Below, piece after piece: positions 44,119-52,451 of a stretch of 64,000 bases of DNA. Location: the NCBI RefSeq assembly GCF_000526375.1, contig NZ_JAFY01000007.1:744001-808000 (forward strand), read 5' to 3'. Made by a program: the position numbers and the translations under genes. Each line of letters opens with the position of its first letter. Position 1 is the first letter of the stretch. Under the pieces are notes generated by a model. It made no database searches and was not told the DNA's origin. It saw only the letters and a list, made by a program, of their open reading frames with translations. The DNA is from Aminiphilus circumscriptus DSM 16581. GTDB taxonomy: Bacteria; Synergistota; Synergistia; Synergistales; Aminiphilaceae.

Positions 44119-45239
44119 GTTTGTCTCTCTTGGGATTCACGGGTGATGCGGATGATCGCTTCCGCGAGATTGTGGCTCTGATGGCGGACTATCTTCTCTT
44201 TGTTCAAGGCGAGGAATGAGCCGACAACAACATTGATGCCCTTCCGGCGCATGTTTTCGAGCTCCTCTTCTCCCAGATAAAGCGGACGTGCTCCTGCCAA
44301 CGCATAGCGCTTCGCCACAGCCTCAGGGACCTGGTCTTCATTGGCAAGAACATAGTCAGGATAGCGGCGTGTCGTGCGGGCGATCCATTTTACATGATCG
44401 AAGATGCTGAATGTTTCCGTCTCGCCCGGCTGCGTCATGAGATTTGCCACGTACACGACAGGCGCAGGGCTTTTTCGGATCGCGGAGGCAACTGCGGGAA
44501 GTAGGAGATTCGGCAAGATGCTCGTGAAAAGACTACCGGGACCCAGGACGATCACTTCTGCCCGTTCCACCACGGAAAGGACGTCCGGGAGAGGTGTCGC
44601 TCCGGGAGGCTCAAGCCAGATCTGTTCCAATTTCATGCCATTGCGCGAAATATCGAGTTCACCCTTGACGTGAAGATTCTCCTTGGTTCGCCCGTGAAGG
44701 CTTACCGCCTCGGTCGTCACAGGCAATACCCTACCGCGAATAGCGAGCAGATTGTTCATTTCCTCCACCGCGAGACGGAAATCTCCGGCAAGTTCCGTAG
44801 CCGCAAGAAGAATGAGATTACCCAAACTGTGCCCGGCCAATTCGCCCCGGTCGAACCGAAAGCTGAGAAGACGATTGAGAGCACTGTCATCTTCGGCAAG
44901 GGCAACCAGGCAATTTCGGATATCTCCAGGAGGAAGAACACCCCACTCCTGGCGAAGTCTCCCTGAGCTTCCCCCCTCGTCGGTAACCGTGACTACCGCG
45001 GTGAGATTTCTCGTAAATCCCTTGAGTCCTCTCAACAGTGTGGATAGACCGGTCCCACCTCCGAAAGCGACAATCTGCGGGCCCATGGAAAGGCGTATTT
45101 CCCTGGCTTTCGCCATAACATCGCGCTTTGAGTGGTTTCGTCGTTTGTTCCATCGCTCAAGAAGCATTCTGAGGATGGATATTCCGATCCCCCCGCTACG
45201 ATGCCGAGCGCAAATTCCACCCAAGATGGCATCTACCAA
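44106..45239 (-). CDS. yvcK: YvcK/CofD-like gluconeogenesis factor
   Basis: A UDP-sugar binding protein needed for growth on gluconeogenic carbon and for envelope homeostasis in Bacillus. The 377-aa protein has a basic N-terminal extension of about 50 residues with a hydrophobic patch, then the core IVAFGGGTGLSTLLRGLK, TVTDEGGSSGRLR, GELAGHSLGNLIL and VLGPGSLFTSILPNL. TTG 45239 is preceded by AAGGAGG; the start is inside the rapZ end (7-nt overlap). Confidence 0.92.
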   Translation of the reverse strand: MVDAILGGICARHRSGGIGISILRMLLERWNKRRNHSKRDVMAKAREIRLSMGPQIVAFGGGTGLSTLLRGLKGFTRNLTAVVTVTDEGGSSGRLRQEWGVLPPGDIRNCLVALAEDDSALNRLLSFRFDRGELAGHSLGNLILLAATELAGDFRLAVEEMNNLLAIRGRVLPVTTEAVSLHGRTKENLHVKGELDISRNGMKLEQIWLEPPGATPLPDVLSVVERAEVIVLGPGSLFTSILPNLLLPAVASAIRKSPAPVVYVANLMTQPGETETFSIFDHVKWIARTTRRYPDYVLANEDQVPEAVAKRYALAGARPLYLGEEELENMRRKGINVVVGSFLALNKEKIVRHQSHNLAEAIIRITRESQERQTWKN

Positions 45240-46120
45240 CGTGCCTCCTTATCGATGTCTCGGTGACGAACGGTGCATACCCATCCCTTTTCTCGAAAAT
45301 GGGCGCCTATCCATTCCGCCACAGCGACGGATCTATGCCTTCCTCCGGTACAGCCCACCCCGACATGCATCTGCATTTTCCCCGTGTTTCCATAAAGGGG
45401 CAGCACAAGCTCGAGAAAGCCCAGTAACGATGTCATGAGCCGTTCCGACTCCTGAAGATTTCTGAGATATGTCTGTACCGCATCGTCCCTGCCCGACAGA
45501 GGCCTCAGCTCCTCACTGTAGTAAGGGTTCAGAAGAAAGCGGACATCGAAAAGGAAGTCACAGTCTTTGGGAACACCATATTTATACCCGAAGGAACTGA
45601 CAATAAGTGTGACATGTTCCCGAGAAGAGCCCAGCTCTCCAAGAATTTTTTCCCGAAATGCGGTCGGCAAGAGACCGGACGTGTCAAGAACAACATCCGC
45701 AATATCCCGAATGGGTGCCAGGACATCCCTCTCCCAAGCAATTCCCTCCAGAATCGGTATTCCTCCAAGGGGATGTCGTCTTCGAGTCGTCTCAAAACGG
45801 CGAAGCAGTTCCGCATCATCAGCATCGAGAAAAACAAGCCTGACATCGGAAATGGAACGGCGAAGAAATCCCATCACCTCGATGAGATCATGCAGAAGTG
45901 CCTCGCCCCTGACGTCAACGACAGCGGCGACACCGTGCTCCACTGCCGCTTTATGCGTTCGAAGTACATCGAACAGTTGAGGCAAAAGCGACGGCGGAAT
46001 GTTATCAATGGCGAACATACCCTGATCTTCAAGATGATGCAGGGTTGTCGTCTTTCCACTACCGGAGATTCCCGTAATGATGATACAGCGGGACACTTTT
46101 TCGTCGTTTTCCCCTGGCAC
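45233..46120 (-). CDS. rapZ: RNase adapter / nucleotide-binding protein RapZ (YvcJ)
   Basis: P-loop protein that in E. coli binds GlmZ/GlmY sRNAs to control amino-sugar synthesis. The N-terminal Walker A is TGISGSGKTTTL, followed by FAIDNIPPSLL, and the C-terminal part has FGYKYGVPKDCDFLFDVRFL and GCTGGRHRSVAVAEW. GTG 46120 has GGGAG 6 nt upstream and gives 295 aa; ATG 46144 has no SD, and the upstream open frame to 46363 overlaps mogA. Confidence 0.92.
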   Translation of the reverse strand: MPGENDEKVSRCIIITGISGSGKTTTLHHLEDQGMFAIDNIPPSLLPQLFDVLRTHKAAVEHGVAAVVDVRGEALLHDLIEVMGFLRRSISDVRLVFLDADDAELLRRFETTRRRHPLGGIPILEGIAWERDVLAPIRDIADVVLDTSGLLPTAFREKILGELGSSREHVTLIVSSFGYKYGVPKDCDFLFDVRFLLNPYYSEELRPLSGRDDAVQTYLRNLQESERLMTSLLGFLELVLPLYGNTGKMQMHVGVGCTGGRHRSVAVAEWIGAHFREKGWVCTVRHRDIDKEARW

Positions 46121-46158
46121 GATGATCTCCCAACCTTTTGGCATGAGCCGAATGGGTA

Positions 46159-47010
46159 TTACGCATGGCTGTGATGGTGCGTATGCGAACCACAGTCCTT
46201 TTCCCAATTCCGGAGGATCTCCACCGCATGACGAAGAACGGGAGCCACCGCGCCGAAGCACTCCCGCGCTCCACGTTCGCTTCCTGGAAAGGACACGATA
46301 AGAGATTCGCCTCGCGTGACGGCGAGACCTCGCGTCAATATCGCTCTGGGTGCGTTTTGCCATGTCAAAGCCCGCATGGCTTCACCGATTCCAGGAACAA
46401 CACGAGATGCGACGGAAAGGAGGGCCTCCGGGGTCACATCCCTGGTAGCAAGCCCCGTTCCACCGGTCGTGAGAACCAAATGGCAGTCATCTTCATCTAT
46501 CCATTGCTTTATCGTTCCAGCAATCATGTCTCTTTCATCAGGAACGATACCACGTTGCCGGACAATGCCGCCGATGTCGAGAACAAGTTCTTCGAGAGCC
46601 GGCCCCGCCGTGTCGATTCGCTCACCCCTACTCCCTTTGTCGCTGATGGTGAGGATACCAACCGAAAGAGGACGAAGAGGCAATAATTTTTGGGATAACG
46701 TCAGGAATCCCGAGCGGAGGACCTCCACCTCGCAAGACGCAGGTGAACACCGTACTACTCGAAGAAAACACTCCTCTTCATCATCCTCGGGCTTGAGAAA
46801 CACGCCTTCTTCCATCTGAGAAAAACCAGAGAGAGTCACATGCAAATCGTCTCCCTCGGCCGCCAAAGGCGTTCCCGGAGACAAAAACACTATCTTTCCG
46901 GGAGATCCGTTGATCGCGGAGAAGCCCTTCGCGTTTCGATGAAGGTAGACAACAAAAAAATCCTCAGAACGGAAAGGACGAACAAACCTGAGAATACGGG
47001 GAGAACTCAT
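46159..47010 (-). CDS. MogA/MoaB-type molybdopterin adenylyltransferase with extra N-terminal domain and His-rich tail
   Basis: The C-terminal half (about residues 115-265) is a MoCF domain: SVGILTISDKGSRGERIDTAGP, IVPDERDMI, LVLTTGGTGLATRDVTPEA and SFPGSERGARECFGAVAPVL. These proteins adenylylate molybdopterin before metal insertion. An N-terminal domain of about 110 residues, beta-rich and unlike MogA, precedes it. The last residues are His-rich (HTHHHSHA) and could bind metal. ATG 47010 shares ATGA with the moaC stop and follows GAGGTGG. 283 aa, against about 165 for ordinary MogA. Confidence 0.87.
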   Translation of the reverse strand: MSSPRILRFVRPFRSEDFFVVYLHRNAKGFSAINGSPGKIVFLSPGTPLAAEGDDLHVTLSGFSQMEEGVFLKPEDDEEECFLRVVRCSPASCEVEVLRSGFLTLSQKLLPLRPLSVGILTISDKGSRGERIDTAGPALEELVLDIGGIVRQRGIVPDERDMIAGTIKQWIDEDDCHLVLTTGGTGLATRDVTPEALLSVASRVVPGIGEAMRALTWQNAPRAILTRGLAVTRGESLIVSFPGSERGARECFGAVAPVLRHAVEILRNWEKDCGSHTHHHSHA

Positions 47011-47489
47011 CGTTCCACCTCGCATTCGAAAAAGCCGCTTTTTCCCCCGCTCTTTCGAAGCAGGCGAATGCCCTCGATGCGCATACCTTTGTCAATACCC
47101 TTGCACATGTCATACACGGTCAACGCCGCAAGAGATACCGACGTCAATGCCTCCATTTCAACTCCCGTAGCCTCCCGCGCTTTTGCCGTGGCGATGATAT
47201 GGACGGCTTGTTTCTCTCGGTCCATCTCGCAACGGACGGCAACAGCATCAAGGCGGAGAGGGTGACAAAGAGGGATCAACTCGGCGGTTCGCTTGGCGCC
47301 TTGAATCCCCGCCAGTTCAGCGATTTGCAGTACATCACCCTTCGCCACGGTGTTGTTCTCGACCGCATCATACACGCTCCTCGGAAGATGCACCCATCCT
47401 TCGGCTGTCGCCTCCCGCCTCGATGGGGCTTTCCCTTCAATATCCACCATTACGGGATGGCCCTCTTTGTCAAGATGATTAAAAACCAT
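47007..47489 (-). CDS. moaC: Cyclic pyranopterin monophosphate synthase
   Basis: Acts with MoaA to make cPMP, the first molybdenum/tungsten cofactor intermediate. The 160-aa protein has MVDIEGK, IPLCHPL, GVEMEALTSVS and VYDMCKGIDKGM. The SD TTGGAGG lies at the 3' end of moaA. Confidence 0.96.
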   Translation of the reverse strand: MVFNHLDKEGHPVMVDIEGKAPSRREATAEGWVHLPRSVYDAVENNTVAKGDVLQIAELAGIQGAKRTAELIPLCHPLRLDAVAVRCEMDREKQAVHIIATAKAREATGVEMEALTSVSLAALTVYDMCKGIDKGMRIEGIRLLRKSGGKSGFFECEVER

Positions 47490-47491
47490 GT

Positions 47492-48463
47492 TTATCCTCC
47501 AATGCGCGACATGTGTCTTTCCCCATCAAGCAGATCTTTCCAGCACCGTGGTTTTTCCTGCGCCACGCCCACGATCAGCTCTTTCACCGCATTGCGCTCT
47601 CGTGCTCGCAAAGGAAGAAAGAGAGAGGTCCCTTTTCGGCTGAACAGACAGGATCTGATTTCTCCGTTAGCACTGAAACGAAGTCGATTACAAGTATCGC
47701 AAAAATGATGCGTCACTGCCGCGATGATTCCGATTCGCTGTGCCGTTTTCTCATGGCGGAGATGCATTGCAGGTCCTTCGCTGTGATCCTTTTTTTCGAT
47801 GAAATGCCACATTTCCGGCTCCGGGAGACGCTGGAGGATCATTTCTGCCGGAAGAAAACGTCCTTCGCTCCAGACATCTCCATCCAAAGGCATGAACTCA
47901 ATGAAACGCAGTAGCGCTCCTACTCCATGTGCGTACTCCAATAGAGCGGGAATTTCTCCATCGTTGAATCCTTGAATAAGGACCGTATTAATCTTTGTTG
48001 CAATTCCCGCAGAAGTTGCACGCGCAATTCCCCGAAAAACCTGCCGGAGATCTCCACCTCGAGTGACAAAGGTGAATTTTTCCGGGTCGAGTGTGTCCAA
48101 GCTCACATTGATCCCAGAAAAACCTGCATTCACAAGAATTTCGGCGTACTTTTCCAAGAGAATTCCGTTGGTCGTCAGAGCAAAGCGCAGGCTCGGAAAG
48201 GTTGGTTTCAGCATCGCCAGAAAGGAAGCGATACCCTTGCGGACAAGAGGTTCTCCACCGGTAATGCGGATCTTTCTGATACCCAGATCCTGGAGAATAT
48301 CTATGAGAAAGAGCATGTCCTCATAGGTAAGGATATCGTCATGCGCAATCCAGGGTATTCCTTCTTCCGGCATGCAATAACGACACCTGAGATTACAACG
48401 GTCCGTGATGGAAAGTCTAGCGTAGTCCAAACAGCGTCCCAGAGAACCAATCAGGCTGGCCAT
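47492..48463 (-). CDS. moaA: GTP 3',8-cyclase
   Basis: Radical SAM enzyme that converts GTP to 3',8-cyclo-GTP. The 323-aa protein has the N-terminal Cys motif TDRCNLRCRYCMPE, a C-terminal Fe-S site (CDTCNRLRFSANGEIRSCLF) and ends in Gly-Gly, as MoaA needs. ATG 48463 follows CGGAGG; the frame is open to 48499. It overlaps the preceding fusion gene by 13 nt. Confidence 0.95.
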   Translation of the reverse strand: MASLIGSLGRCLDYARLSITDRCNLRCRYCMPEEGIPWIAHDDILTYEDMLFLIDILQDLGIRKIRITGGEPLVRKGIASFLAMLKPTFPSLRFALTTNGILLEKYAEILVNAGFSGINVSLDTLDPEKFTFVTRGGDLRQVFRGIARATSAGIATKINTVLIQGFNDGEIPALLEYAHGVGALLRFIEFMPLDGDVWSEGRFLPAEMILQRLPEPEMWHFIEKKDHSEGPAMHLRHEKTAQRIGIIAAVTHHFCDTCNRLRFSANGEIRSCLFSRKGTSLFLPLRARERNAVKELIVGVAQEKPRCWKDLLDGERHMSRIGG

Positions 48464-50397
48464 CGGTAGCCTCCGAGTAGTTCCACCCGATACTTCCACG
48501 CGGAATCCTGAAGACAGGCGAAAAGAATCTCTATTCCAAGATGCGAAAGATGTTTTTCTGGAATAATCAATTCGTAAGGTTCTTCAGTGAGGGGAAGAAA
48601 ATCCAGATCGAATGCATCAGCGGCAGCTTTGATTCCAAGAGCGGCATCGGCAGATCCCGAGGCAACCCGGGAGGCTGCGTCGAGATGCGTCGTGCAAACC
48701 ACGCCATATCCCTGCACGTTCTCCGGAGCAACACCCTTCTCTTTCAAAAGGGCATCCAGCAAAACTCTCGTGCCCGCTCCAGGTTGGCGGTTGGCGATAC
48801 GAACCGTTTCTCTCGAGAAATCCGCCACGGAAAAGATTCCTTTCGGATTGCCCCGGGGAACAAGGATTCCCTGCATCCTCCAGTAGATCAGGACACGTTT
48901 CCAGACACCCTCCTGGAGGCGTTGTATGAATGGAGTATTGTACTCTCCCGTCTCCGGGTCGAGCAAATGACATGCTCCGACATGTCCTTCTCCCCGGCGC
49001 AGCGCCGTGAGTCCACCAAGGCTTCCCACCGAACGAATGACCATGTCGCCCCCACGATCCCGCAACAAGGGGAGGAGATGTTCCAACGCAGGATCATTCG
49101 ATCCCTGAAAGAGAATCCTCGTTTTCCAGGAAATATCTTTCACGAGAAAAACATTGACAGAGGTCCCCTTCGGAAGTTCAAACTGTTCCGGGTGAAGAAG
49201 CGCGAAACCGTCCGCTTCGGCCATCGCCCACATGACGCTGGATCCGGAAGGCAAGGGAACGGCATAACGAACCCCATCCAATTCAACACCTTTGACGCGT
49301 AACCATTCCGCAATTCCCTGGGGAGAGGAATGGGGCATAAGAAGCTTCATGGATTCAGGAACGGCCCGAAGGGCCTCCCGCAGAAGATCCCCCTCGGGCA
49401 ATAGGCCGAACAAGAACCAACGGACGAGAGGATAGAGAACGCTCCAGGCGACCACGGCCGAGGACATGGGGAAACCAGGGAGGCATAGGACGGGGGTATC
49501 CTGCACCATGCCGAGAATGGCCGGGCGTCCCGGCTTCATGCGAAGTCCCTTGAAAAGGATCTTCCCCAACGATGCCAACACTGCTTCGGCATGATCCCTC
49601 TTGCCCTTCGCGGTTCCAGCACCTACCAGCACAATGTCCGATCGTTTCACCGCATCGAGCACAGCCTCTTCAAGACGGACTCGGTCATCGGCGACAATCG
49701 GACAAATCATGCAGGGAACTCCCCACTCATGGAGAAATCCGGCTATCATAGTGGAGTTAGTCTCCGCAACACGACCTGGCACCGGCATGTCCTCCATTTT
49801 TTCCGGCGTTTCTATTTCATCCCCGGTGGGAATCATGGTGACGACAGGCGGTTCCGAAAGAGGAAGGTCCAGAACACCTGCGGCGAGAAACAACGCAGCG
49901 GACATGGGAGTGACCCTTTCGCCCCTCTTGCCGATGATTTGCCCTCGCATGACATCTTCTCCCACCGGGCGAATATTGGCCCCCAGTGAGAGACTCTTGT
50001 AAACACGAAAGGAACCATCAGGGAGAAATGACGCATCCTCTACCATCAACACCGAATCGAATTCCTCGGGAACAGGATTGCCCGTATTTACCCACAGACA
50101 CGAGGTGTCGTCGATCTCCACGGGTGCGGAGGCGCTCGCCCCTTTGGTCCTCGCGGCAGAAAGAGCATATCCATCGACGGCCGATGCCTGGTAGTGGGGG
50201 ACATTGCGTCTGGCCAGCACATCCTCGGCGAGGATACGCCCCAGTGCATTCCGACAAGGAGTCTTCACGACACGTCGACGCAGGTGCGGAAAAACCTCGT
50301 CGTACAATATTTCAGTCGCTTCCGCCAAGGAAACATATTCCCTCTGCCTTGATTTCTCGTGCCTAGGCTCTTCTGATCCGGGTTTCACGGCAACCAA
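48451..50397 (-). CDS. MoeA-type molybdopterin molybdotransferase fused to a periplasmic-binding-protein-like domain
   Basis: A 648-aa protein. Residues about 20-415 are MoeA (NVPHYQASAVDGYAL, WVNTGNPVPEEFDSVLMVED, GDEIETPE, LPGFPMSSAV). Residues about 440-640 are a PBP-like domain of the COG1910 type (GSNDPALEHLLPLL, GHVGACHLLDPETGEYN, NRQPGAGTRVLLDALL, SGSADAALGIKAAAD). The fusion is known in archaea and some anaerobes and is thought to sense or deliver oxyanion; it is cytoplasmic, as there is no signal peptide. TTG 50397 or GTG 50388 could start it, after GAGGTGGTGG. Confidence 0.9.
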   Translation of the reverse strand: MVAVKPGSEEPRHEKSRQREYVSLAEATEILYDEVFPHLRRRVVKTPCRNALGRILAEDVLARRNVPHYQASAVDGYALSAARTKGASASAPVEIDDTSCLWVNTGNPVPEEFDSVLMVEDASFLPDGSFRVYKSLSLGANIRPVGEDVMRGQIIGKRGERVTPMSAALFLAAGVLDLPLSEPPVVTMIPTGDEIETPEKMEDMPVPGRVAETNSTMIAGFLHEWGVPCMICPIVADDRVRLEEAVLDAVKRSDIVLVGAGTAKGKRDHAEAVLASLGKILFKGLRMKPGRPAILGMVQDTPVLCLPGFPMSSAVVAWSVLYPLVRWFLFGLLPEGDLLREALRAVPESMKLLMPHSSPQGIAEWLRVKGVELDGVRYAVPLPSGSSVMWAMAEADGFALLHPEQFELPKGTSVNVFLVKDISWKTRILFQGSNDPALEHLLPLLRDRGGDMVIRSVGSLGGLTALRRGEGHVGACHLLDPETGEYNTPFIQRLQEGVWKRVLIYWRMQGILVPRGNPKGIFSVADFSRETVRIANRQPGAGTRVLLDALLKEKGVAPENVQGYGVVCTTHLDAASRVASGSADAALGIKAAADAFDLDFLPLTEEPYELIIPEKHLSHLGIEILFACLQDSAWKYRVELLGGYRWPA

Positions 50398-51614
50398 ACT
50401 TCCACCACCTCTCCTCGACGCGCCGTTTCTCTATTCTCCGGGAGGCGCAATAAGCCCTCCGCACTGGAAAAGGAACCAACAAAACCGGATTTGTTCGCAA
50501 TGGGATAAACGAGACCATCTTTTAAGGCAACAGGGAAAAACTCCTCCACGCCCGTTCTGCCCACTACATCATCTCCCAGGGTAAGGAAGAATGTCCTTCG
50601 CGCTTGCTTCGGAACACCGGCCAATGCGTCTAGCAAAGGAAGAAGCACGGCAAGCGCTACAACCGTACAGGAATGAGGATGCCCGGGAAGTCCCACGAGA
50701 AGCCTTTCTCTCTTTACGTCCCCTGCAATGAGAGTTGGTTTTCCAGGACTCATATTGAGACCGCGTACAATCAAACCCGGCAAGGGAAAAGAGGCGAAGA
50801 GATCGGAGCAGAGATCACGGCTGCTCACCGAGGAGCCTCCACTGAGAAGAAGAACCTGGCATTGTTTCAGTGCTTTCTCCATGGCATGGCGAAGAGAAAA
50901 CTCATCATCGCGCACAATTCCAAAATAGGACACAGAAAAACCGTATTCCCGGAGAAGCGCCTGCAACATCCAGCCATTGGCATCTCGAACACATCCTGGA
51001 GGAAGAGGAGTCGTTTCTGGAGGAACGATCTCGTCCCCCGTGCTAAGGATACCAATCCGAAGCACCTTGCACGGTACAGATACAATACCCAATGTCGCGA
51101 GAAGTCCCACTGTTCTATAGTCGATCCGCATCCCCTCTTTGAGAACAACGTCTCCTGGGGCGTACTCCTCGCCTTCAAGAAGAACGTTTTCGCTCTCCTG
51201 AAGAGAGCGACGAACTTCAAGAAGAGACGCGCTGCGATCTGTATCTTCAAGCATAACGACAGCATCATATCCCTTTGGCAATACACCACCGGTATAAATC
51301 CCCGCAGCGGTAAAGGGAAGTCCCTCCTGCAACGGAAGCGTGCCCATAGGGACATCAAACCGCACGTCCAAAAAAACCGGAGAAGAGGATGAAGCGCCGA
51401 TTACATCGGCGCTTCTCACCGCATATCCGTCCCGAAGGCTCCGAGAAAAGGCTGGAGCCGCCTCCTGCGTGCGAATATCTTCGGCAAGGAGTTTCCCCAG
51501 AGAATTTCGCAGGGGAAGAAGTTTACTCCCTATTTTCCAGGGGAATCCCAAGGATGCGGCAACTTTTTCCAGAGCCTCCTTCCGTGAGGACAACGCATGC
51601 ACGAAACCCGCCAT
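50385..51614 (-). CDS. moeA: Molybdopterin molybdotransferase MoeA (second copy)
   Basis: Inserts Mo or W into molybdopterin. The 409-aa protein has FSRSLRDGYAVR, GGVLPKGYDAVVMLED, GILSTGDEIV, LLSGGSSVSSRD, PGKPTLIA and LVGLPGHPHSCTV. Two MoeA-type genes in tandem suggest either Mo and W specialisation or hetero-complexes. It overlaps the fusion gene by 13 nt. Confidence 0.93.
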   Translation of the reverse strand: MAGFVHALSSRKEALEKVAASLGFPWKIGSKLLPLRNSLGKLLAEDIRTQEAAPAFSRSLRDGYAVRSADVIGASSSSPVFLDVRFDVPMGTLPLQEGLPFTAAGIYTGGVLPKGYDAVVMLEDTDRSASLLEVRRSLQESENVLLEGEEYAPGDVVLKEGMRIDYRTVGLLATLGIVSVPCKVLRIGILSTGDEIVPPETTPLPPGCVRDANGWMLQALLREYGFSVSYFGIVRDDEFSLRHAMEKALKQCQVLLLSGGSSVSSRDLCSDLFASFPLPGLIVRGLNMSPGKPTLIAGDVKRERLLVGLPGHPHSCTVVALAVLLPLLDALAGVPKQARRTFFLTLGDDVVGRTGVEEFFPVALKDGLVYPIANKSGFVGSFSSAEGLLRLPENRETARRGEVVEVWLP

Positions 51615-51650
51615 GCCGAATCGCTCCTTACATTGATTTTGGAGAGACGT

Positions 51651-52307
51651 TCAATTCTGAGGAACGACATAGGTGGGATACCCAGACGCCTTCAGTTTTT
51701 TCTCCAGTTCGAGTGCTTCACCACGGCTTTTCCCCGCGACGATCCGCACGCGATAATACAACACGCCCTTGACATCTCCCTGAGTGACGAGCACTGTATA
51801 TCCTTCTTTTCGTGCCTTGCTCGCCAGCTGTTCCGCCTGTCCCTTTTCAGTAAAGGCGCCTATTTGGACAGTCCAATTTCCGCTCGTTGGAGACGATATC
51901 GTTGTTGCAAGCGCTTTTTCACTCCCCGGAACAGGTTTGGCCGGTACAGCAGTTTTCTCGACTGCCTGCTTTTGCCCATTCGTTTTTGTGGAAGGTGGAA
52001 CACCTGTGGTCTGTGGCTCTCCGACAGGGACGGCGACAGGTCCGTCTCCGTTCTGTACGGAAACAGTATTGGACGTGGAGGAGTTGCCCGAATCTTCAGG
52101 TTGGAGAGAATGTGTGGGAGTTACCGTAACAGAACGGGATACTTCGGACTGATAAAGCGAACCACCTTTCGAAGTAGGCAGAAAAAAAAGTTTTACTCCG
52201 ATCACGAGAAGTCCCACGGCAATGATGCCGACAATGGGCAACATCAACTGCCCGAAAGCGAACATGGGACGCCTCATTTTATAACGCCTGCTCCTTCGTG
52301 CGTTCAT
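51651..52307 (-). CDS. SPOR-domain membrane protein
   Basis: A 218-aa single-span protein. A basic cytoplasmic N-terminus (NARRSRRYKMRR) is followed by one membrane helix (about 20-40), a Ser/Thr/Pro-rich linker, and a C-terminal SPOR domain (NWTVQIGAFTEKGQAEQLASKARKEGY, YYRVRIVAGKSRGEALELEKKLKASGYPTYVV). SPOR domains bind denuded peptidoglycan at septa. Lying just downstream of the fts/mur cluster, a cell-division role similar to FtsN or DedD is likely (inference). Confidence 0.85.
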   Translation of the reverse strand: MNARRSRRYKMRRPMFAFGQLMLPIVGIIAVGLLVIGVKLFFLPTSKGGSLYQSEVSRSVTVTPTHSLQPEDSGNSSTSNTVSVQNGDGPVAVPVGEPQTTGVPPSTKTNGQKQAVEKTAVPAKPVPGSEKALATTISSPTSGNWTVQIGAFTEKGQAEQLASKARKEGYTVLVTQGDVKGVLYYRVRIVAGKSRGEALELEKKLKASGYPTYVVPQN

Positions 52308-52451
52308 CAAGGCCTCACCTCCGAAATGATCGCACCGGAAAGATTTTTGGAGCCGTTGCACGCTTCGCAGAGAATAAATCTTTCACGTGCTTTCTCGTCT
52401 CCGGTACAAATCAGATTTCTGCCAAGGGCAGTTCACCAAAAGCACGTCGCG

